Assembly (NCBI RefSeq): GCF_023229105.1
Contig: NZ_JALNZY010000001.1
Location: 1-64,000, forward strand
Source of the DNA: Sulfurimonas sp.
GTDB lineage: Bacteria; Campylobacterota; Campylobacteria; Campylobacterales; Sulfurimonadaceae
Direction of reading: 5' to 3'
Length of the DNA stretch: 64,000 nucleotides
The position numbers were made by a program, and so were the translations under genes. Of this stretch, positions 60,880-64,000 are shown piece after piece (within the stretch, counting starts at the first letter, position 1; every line of letters begins with the position of its first letter). The notes under the pieces are model-generated. The model saw only the letters and a program-made list of their open reading frames with translations, made no database searches and had not been told where the DNA came from.

Positions 60880-62100
60880 ATGTTTAAACTGGCACTTAAA
60901 AATACTCTTTTTTACAAGGGACGCTCTACTGCAACGGCTGTTTTGACCTTTGCATCGACGATACTTTTTATACTATATATATCTCTAACAAACGGCTCTC
61001 ATAACGCCATACTTGAAAATTCTCTAAAAATTTATACGGGTGCTATAGAGATTTACCATAAAGATTATCGCGATATCGGCGGCAACGAATATCTTATACA
61101 AAATGTTAAGGCAATTACTGACAAACTAGCTAAAATAGAAGCTATTGAAGCGTACAGCACAAGATATGAGACATACGGGCTGCTCTCAAACAAAGAGCAC
61201 TCTGCCGCATCCATGGTTGCAGGGATAGAGCCAGAGAAAGAGAAGATTTTAAGCTCTCTTGAGTCAGCTCTTACAGAGGGTGCTTTTTTAGATAAAAACT
61301 CCGCAAACTGTGTCTATATGGGCATTGAGCTGGCAAAAAAATTAAAGCTTGGCATCGGCGATGAGGTTGCTTTTATCGGGAGTGCGAGTGATGGCTCTTT
61401 TGCGGCTGATATTTTTAGGGTTTGTGCAACATTTAAAACAGGCTCGTTTGAGTTTGATTCAAGTAGCTCCTTTATCGCAAGAAGCTATTTTGATGAGCTG
61501 ATGTATGCAAAAAACAGAGCCTCCTATATAACTATAAAGCTCAAAAATATAGATGATGCAGAGAAGGTAAATAGTCAAATCATTACAATTATTGATGATG
61601 AAAATTTAGAGTCTCTTACATGGAAAACCCTTATGAGAAATATGGTTGAGAGTATGGAGGTTGATGCTGTTTTTGGGTATATTTCCCTCTCTTTATTTAT
61701 GGTTGTAATCTTTTTTGTGATTATGATTTACGGTTTTATAAATGTCAGCTCTCGGATAAAAGGGTTTGGTGTTTTGCGTTGCATTGGACTCTCAAAGAGA
61801 AATATTTTCTCAATTCTTTTTTATGAAATCTTGATTCTCTCTATCTTAGCGACTGTTCTAGCCACGCCGATAGCCGCTTATATCTGTTACTATTACAGTA
61901 TAAATCCCATCGTGATAGAGGGGATTGCCGACATATACAAGGATTACGGAATCGTCTTAAATGAGATACCTTTTGATTTTAATCTATTTACAATTGGCTG
62001 GAATCTAGGAGTTATCTATCTGCTAAACTTTTTGAGCATTTTATACCCCTATATGTATATAAACTCATTTGGACCTTTTGAGGCGACAAGACATGTATAA
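60880..62100 (+). CDS. ABC transporter permease, FtsX/MacB family, first copy
   Basis: A 406-residue membrane protein with the MacB/LolC layout: one N-terminal helix (TAVLTFASTILFILYISLT), a large periplasmic domain (about 40-265) and three C-terminal helices (from YISLSLFMVVIFFVIMIYG). A strong GGAGG site is 6 bp upstream. It overlaps the second permease gene by 8 bp, and together with the ATPase below it forms a LolCDE/MacB-like exporter. The substrate may be lipoprotein, lipid or peptide. Confidence 0.85.
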   Translation: MFKLALKNTLFYKGRSTATAVLTFASTILFILYISLTNGSHNAILENSLKIYTGAIEIYHKDYRDIGGNEYLIQNVKAITDKLAKIEAIEAYSTRYETYGLLSNKEHSAASMVAGIEPEKEKILSSLESALTEGAFLDKNSANCVYMGIELAKKLKLGIGDEVAFIGSASDGSFAADIFRVCATFKTGSFEFDSSSSFIARSYFDELMYAKNRASYITIKLKNIDDAEKVNSQIITIIDDENLESLTWKTLMRNMVESMEVDAVFGYISLSLFMVVIFFVIMIYGFINVSSRIKGFGVLRCIGLSKRNIFSILFYEILILSILATVLATPIAAYICYYYSINPIVIEGIADIYKDYGIVLNEIPFDFNLFTIGWNLGVIYLLNFLSILYPYMYINSFGPFEATRHV

Positions 62101-63304
62101 GCTCATACTAAAATTAGCATGGAAAAACTCATTTTTAAGGCGTGCAAGAGTGCTCCTTGTTATCATTATGATTGCGGTGAGTATGAGCATGATGCTTGTG
62201 CTTGAAGGTGTTTATGACGGCTTGGTTAAAAATATGGTAGATAAAAACAAAAGAAGCGAGAGTGGAGATATTAGCATTTTTGCAAAAGAGTATAGGGTAA
62301 ACAGAGATTTAACATACAGGATAAAAAACGCAGATGAGATAAAAGCCCAACTACAGAGCATGAAAGGCGTAGAAGCGGTTGTTTTAAGAGTAAAAGCAGA
62401 CGGTCTCCTCTCTACTGCAAGAAAATCATCGTTTGCATCTCTCATCGGCATAGATTTAAAAGAGGAGGAGCATTTTGGAAAGTTTAGCGAGTTTTTAAAA
62501 GAGGGTGTTATTGATTTGCAAAAGCAGGGTGCTATCGTAGGAATAGAGCTTGCAAAAACACTAAAGCTTCGCATAGGCTCTAAAGTCGTCTTTTCCACTC
62601 AGGACACAAAGGGCGAGATAAACTCTATAGCACTTCATGTTAGAGCAATTGTTCAGACTACAAATATCGGACTTGATAACAGCGCTATTTTTATAGATAT
62701 TAATCAGTCGCACAAATTTCTAGGAACTACCTCACAAGATGCTATGCAGATTGCTATTAGAGGCGAAGAGAGAGAGCTTTATGAAAAACTAAAGAGGGCA
62801 TTTCCAAATTTAGATGTTAAAGAGTTTTTAGAACTTCAGCCCATGATGAAGATGATGCAGGATGTGATGATTATATTTAACTCCGTCACATTTTTAATAG
62901 TTATGGGCGTTGTTTTTATAGGGATTTTCGGTGTCATGTATGTCTCTATATTGGAGAGAGTCCGTGAATTTGGCATCATGATAAGCTTAGGGATGCCCTA
63001 CAGATATATAAGAGCGCAGATATTTTTAGAGTCTATAGTTGTCGGGCTTCTTGGATATCTCGGTGGAGCGGTTTTAGGAGCTGTTTTGCTTATCTATCTT
63101 GAGCGTTATGGAATAGATTTGAGTGCATTTTCAGATGCTTTGGAGATGTGGGGCTATGAAGCGGTAATATATGCCACCATAAAAGTCTCTTACTTTACTA
63201 CTACGTTTGGAGCGATTATAACCGCGTCACTACTTAGTGTAATTATTCCGCTGGCAAAGATAAAAAAACTCAACCCCATAGAAGTGATAAAGGCTGACAA
63301 ATGA
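62093..63304 (+). CDS. ABC transporter permease, FtsX/MacB family, second copy
   Basis: A 403-residue protein with the same topology as the preceding permease: an N-terminal helix (RVLLVIIMIAVSMSMMLVLEGV), a periplasmic domain and three C-terminal helices (FLIVMGVVFIGIFGVMYVS). The two are distant paralogues, which suggests a heterodimeric permease like LolC/LolE. The ATG at 62093 within the end of the first permease is preferred over an upstream TTG. Its stop overlaps the ATPase start by 4 bp. Confidence 0.85.
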   Translation: MYKLILKLAWKNSFLRRARVLLVIIMIAVSMSMMLVLEGVYDGLVKNMVDKNKRSESGDISIFAKEYRVNRDLTYRIKNADEIKAQLQSMKGVEAVVLRVKADGLLSTARKSSFASLIGIDLKEEEHFGKFSEFLKEGVIDLQKQGAIVGIELAKTLKLRIGSKVVFSTQDTKGEINSIALHVRAIVQTTNIGLDNSAIFIDINQSHKFLGTTSQDAMQIAIRGEERELYEKLKRAFPNLDVKEFLELQPMMKMMQDVMIIFNSVTFLIVMGVVFIGIFGVMYVSILERVREFGIMISLGMPYRYIRAQIFLESIVVGLLGYLGGAVLGAVLLIYLERYGIDLSAFSDALEMWGYEAVIYATIKVSYFTTTFGAIITASLLSVIIPLAKIKKLNPIEVIKADK

Positions 63305-63981
63305 TAAAATTACAAAATGTAAATAAGTATTTCTACAGAGGTGAGCCAAGAGAGGTTCATGCACTTCGTGATATAAACTTAATCATAGAAGCCGGAGAGT
63401 TTACTCTTTTTCGCGGACCTTCGGGATGCGGAAAGACTACACTTCTAAATGTCATAGGAGCACTTGATAGCTGTGATAGCGGCGAGATTTTTCTTCAAGA
63501 AAGAGAGATAACGGCTTTGAGTGAAGGCGAGCGGACAAATTTAAGACTCCATGAGATGGGTTTTGTGTTTCAAGCCTATAATCTTATTCCTGTTTTAAAT
63601 GTTGAAGAGAACATTGGCTTTGTTATGAGACTTCGTGGTTTTAGCGATAGCGATATAAAAAAAAGAGTTCTGGAGGTTGCAACGCTTTTGGAGATTGACA
63701 ATAAGCTAAAATCACTTCCAAATGCTCTAAGCGGTGGACAGCAGCAACGCGTGGCAGTCGCACGCGCAGTAGCCGCGAAACCAAAGATCATACTAGCAGA
63801 CGAGCCTACCGCAAATCTTGACTCTAAGAACTCTGAGATACTTATTGGGATGATGAGAGAGTTAAATGAGAGAGAGGAGATTAGCATCCTGTTTGCTTCA
63901 CATGATGAGCTTATTATGAGAAGTGTAACGAGGATTGTTACGTTAATAGATGGCGCAGTCGCAGATGATTATAAACAATAA
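63301..63981 (+). CDS. ABC transporter ATPase, LolD/MacB family
   Basis: A 226-residue ATPase with Walker A GPSGCGKTT, Q-loop VFQAYNLIPVLNVEENI, signature LSGGQQQR and Walker B ILADEPTANLD. The LIPVL-x-V-x-EN motif is typical of the MacB/LolD/FtsE group. Completes the exporter with the two permeases and the LolA-fold protein. Confidence 0.9.
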   Translation: MIKLQNVNKYFYRGEPREVHALRDINLIIEAGEFTLFRGPSGCGKTTLLNVIGALDSCDSGEIFLQEREITALSEGERTNLRLHEMGFVFQAYNLIPVLNVEENIGFVMRLRGFSDSDIKKRVLEVATLLEIDNKLKSLPNALSGGQQQRVAVARAVAAKPKIILADEPTANLDSKNSEILIGMMRELNEREEISILFASHDELIMRSVTRIVTLIDGAVADDYKQ

Positions 63982-64000
63982 AAAATTACTCTTTTTTCTA

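Overview
The window reads as a chromosomal segment of a free-living Campylobacterota (Epsilonproteobacteria) bacterium, most like Sulfurimonas or a close relative. The reasons are low GC, dense co-directional operons, clean TATAAT -10 boxes, System II cytochrome c maturation by a fused CcsBA, a petABC cytochrome bc1 complex with a di-haem c1, and many cytochromes c. I see no rRNA, tRNA, IS element, prophage or CRISPR array. The assignment rests on reading protein sequences; no database search was run.

Layout. 0-4.5 kb: mnmG, a small XRE repressor divergent from a PAS-GGDEF diguanylate cyclase with two palindromic operators between them, and a glycosyltransferase-like protein. 4.5-7.3 kb: petABC. 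7.4-10.1 kb: an RDD membrane protein, a major porin and a DUF2846/SHOCT lipoprotein. 10.2-22.5 kb: housekeeping genes (moaA, queE, queD, moeA, rsmE, rpmE, rsmI, rlmB, a RodZ-like membrane protein, an AlaC-like aminotransferase, hom) and a universal stress protein. 21.8-28.4 kb: a P-II-like/CBS/DUF1538 transporter cassette, a stand-alone Cys-type formate dehydrogenase-like molybdoenzyme, YraN, a periplasmic thioredoxin-like protein and an aldehyde dehydrogenase. 51-64 kb: a tight alaS-maf-GGDEF-bioF-ABC ATPase-PBP1A run, a cytochrome c'-like protein, and a LolA-like/FtsX-MacB-type ABC operon.

The remarkable part is 28.6-51 kb. About 22 kb encodes eleven c-type cytochromes with 69 canonical CxxCH sites plus three non-canonical sites (two CX3CH, one CX12CH). 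One operon has a mono-haem, a 12-site and an 8-haem cytochrome. Next is a strongly isolated tetrahaem gene whose product has the motif order I associate with the extracellular filament cytochrome OmcE of Geobacter. Then come a six-bladed NHL lipoprotein, a parvulin prolyl isomerase, a 593-residue outer-membrane beta-barrel, a second NHL propeller, a 686-residue multihaem protein whose N-terminus repeats the OmcE-like pattern, a small exported protein and a giant CcsBA. A second operon starts with an NrfH/NapC-type quinol dehydrogenase and continues with a triple-haem, a membrane-anchored 12-site, a 7-haem and an 8-haem cytochrome; the last three are paralogous to the first operon.

Read together, this looks like a complete quinol-to-cell-surface electron conduit with a candidate cytochrome nanowire, not the Mtr type. 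It resembles, from memory, the Oet/OmcE-type loci of Geobacter and of syntrophic sulfate reducers. The two key promoters share a 17-bp direct-repeat motif (ATCACA-N5-ATCACA), suggesting co-regulation. Direction of electron flow (to or from minerals, electrodes or partner cells) cannot be told from sequence.
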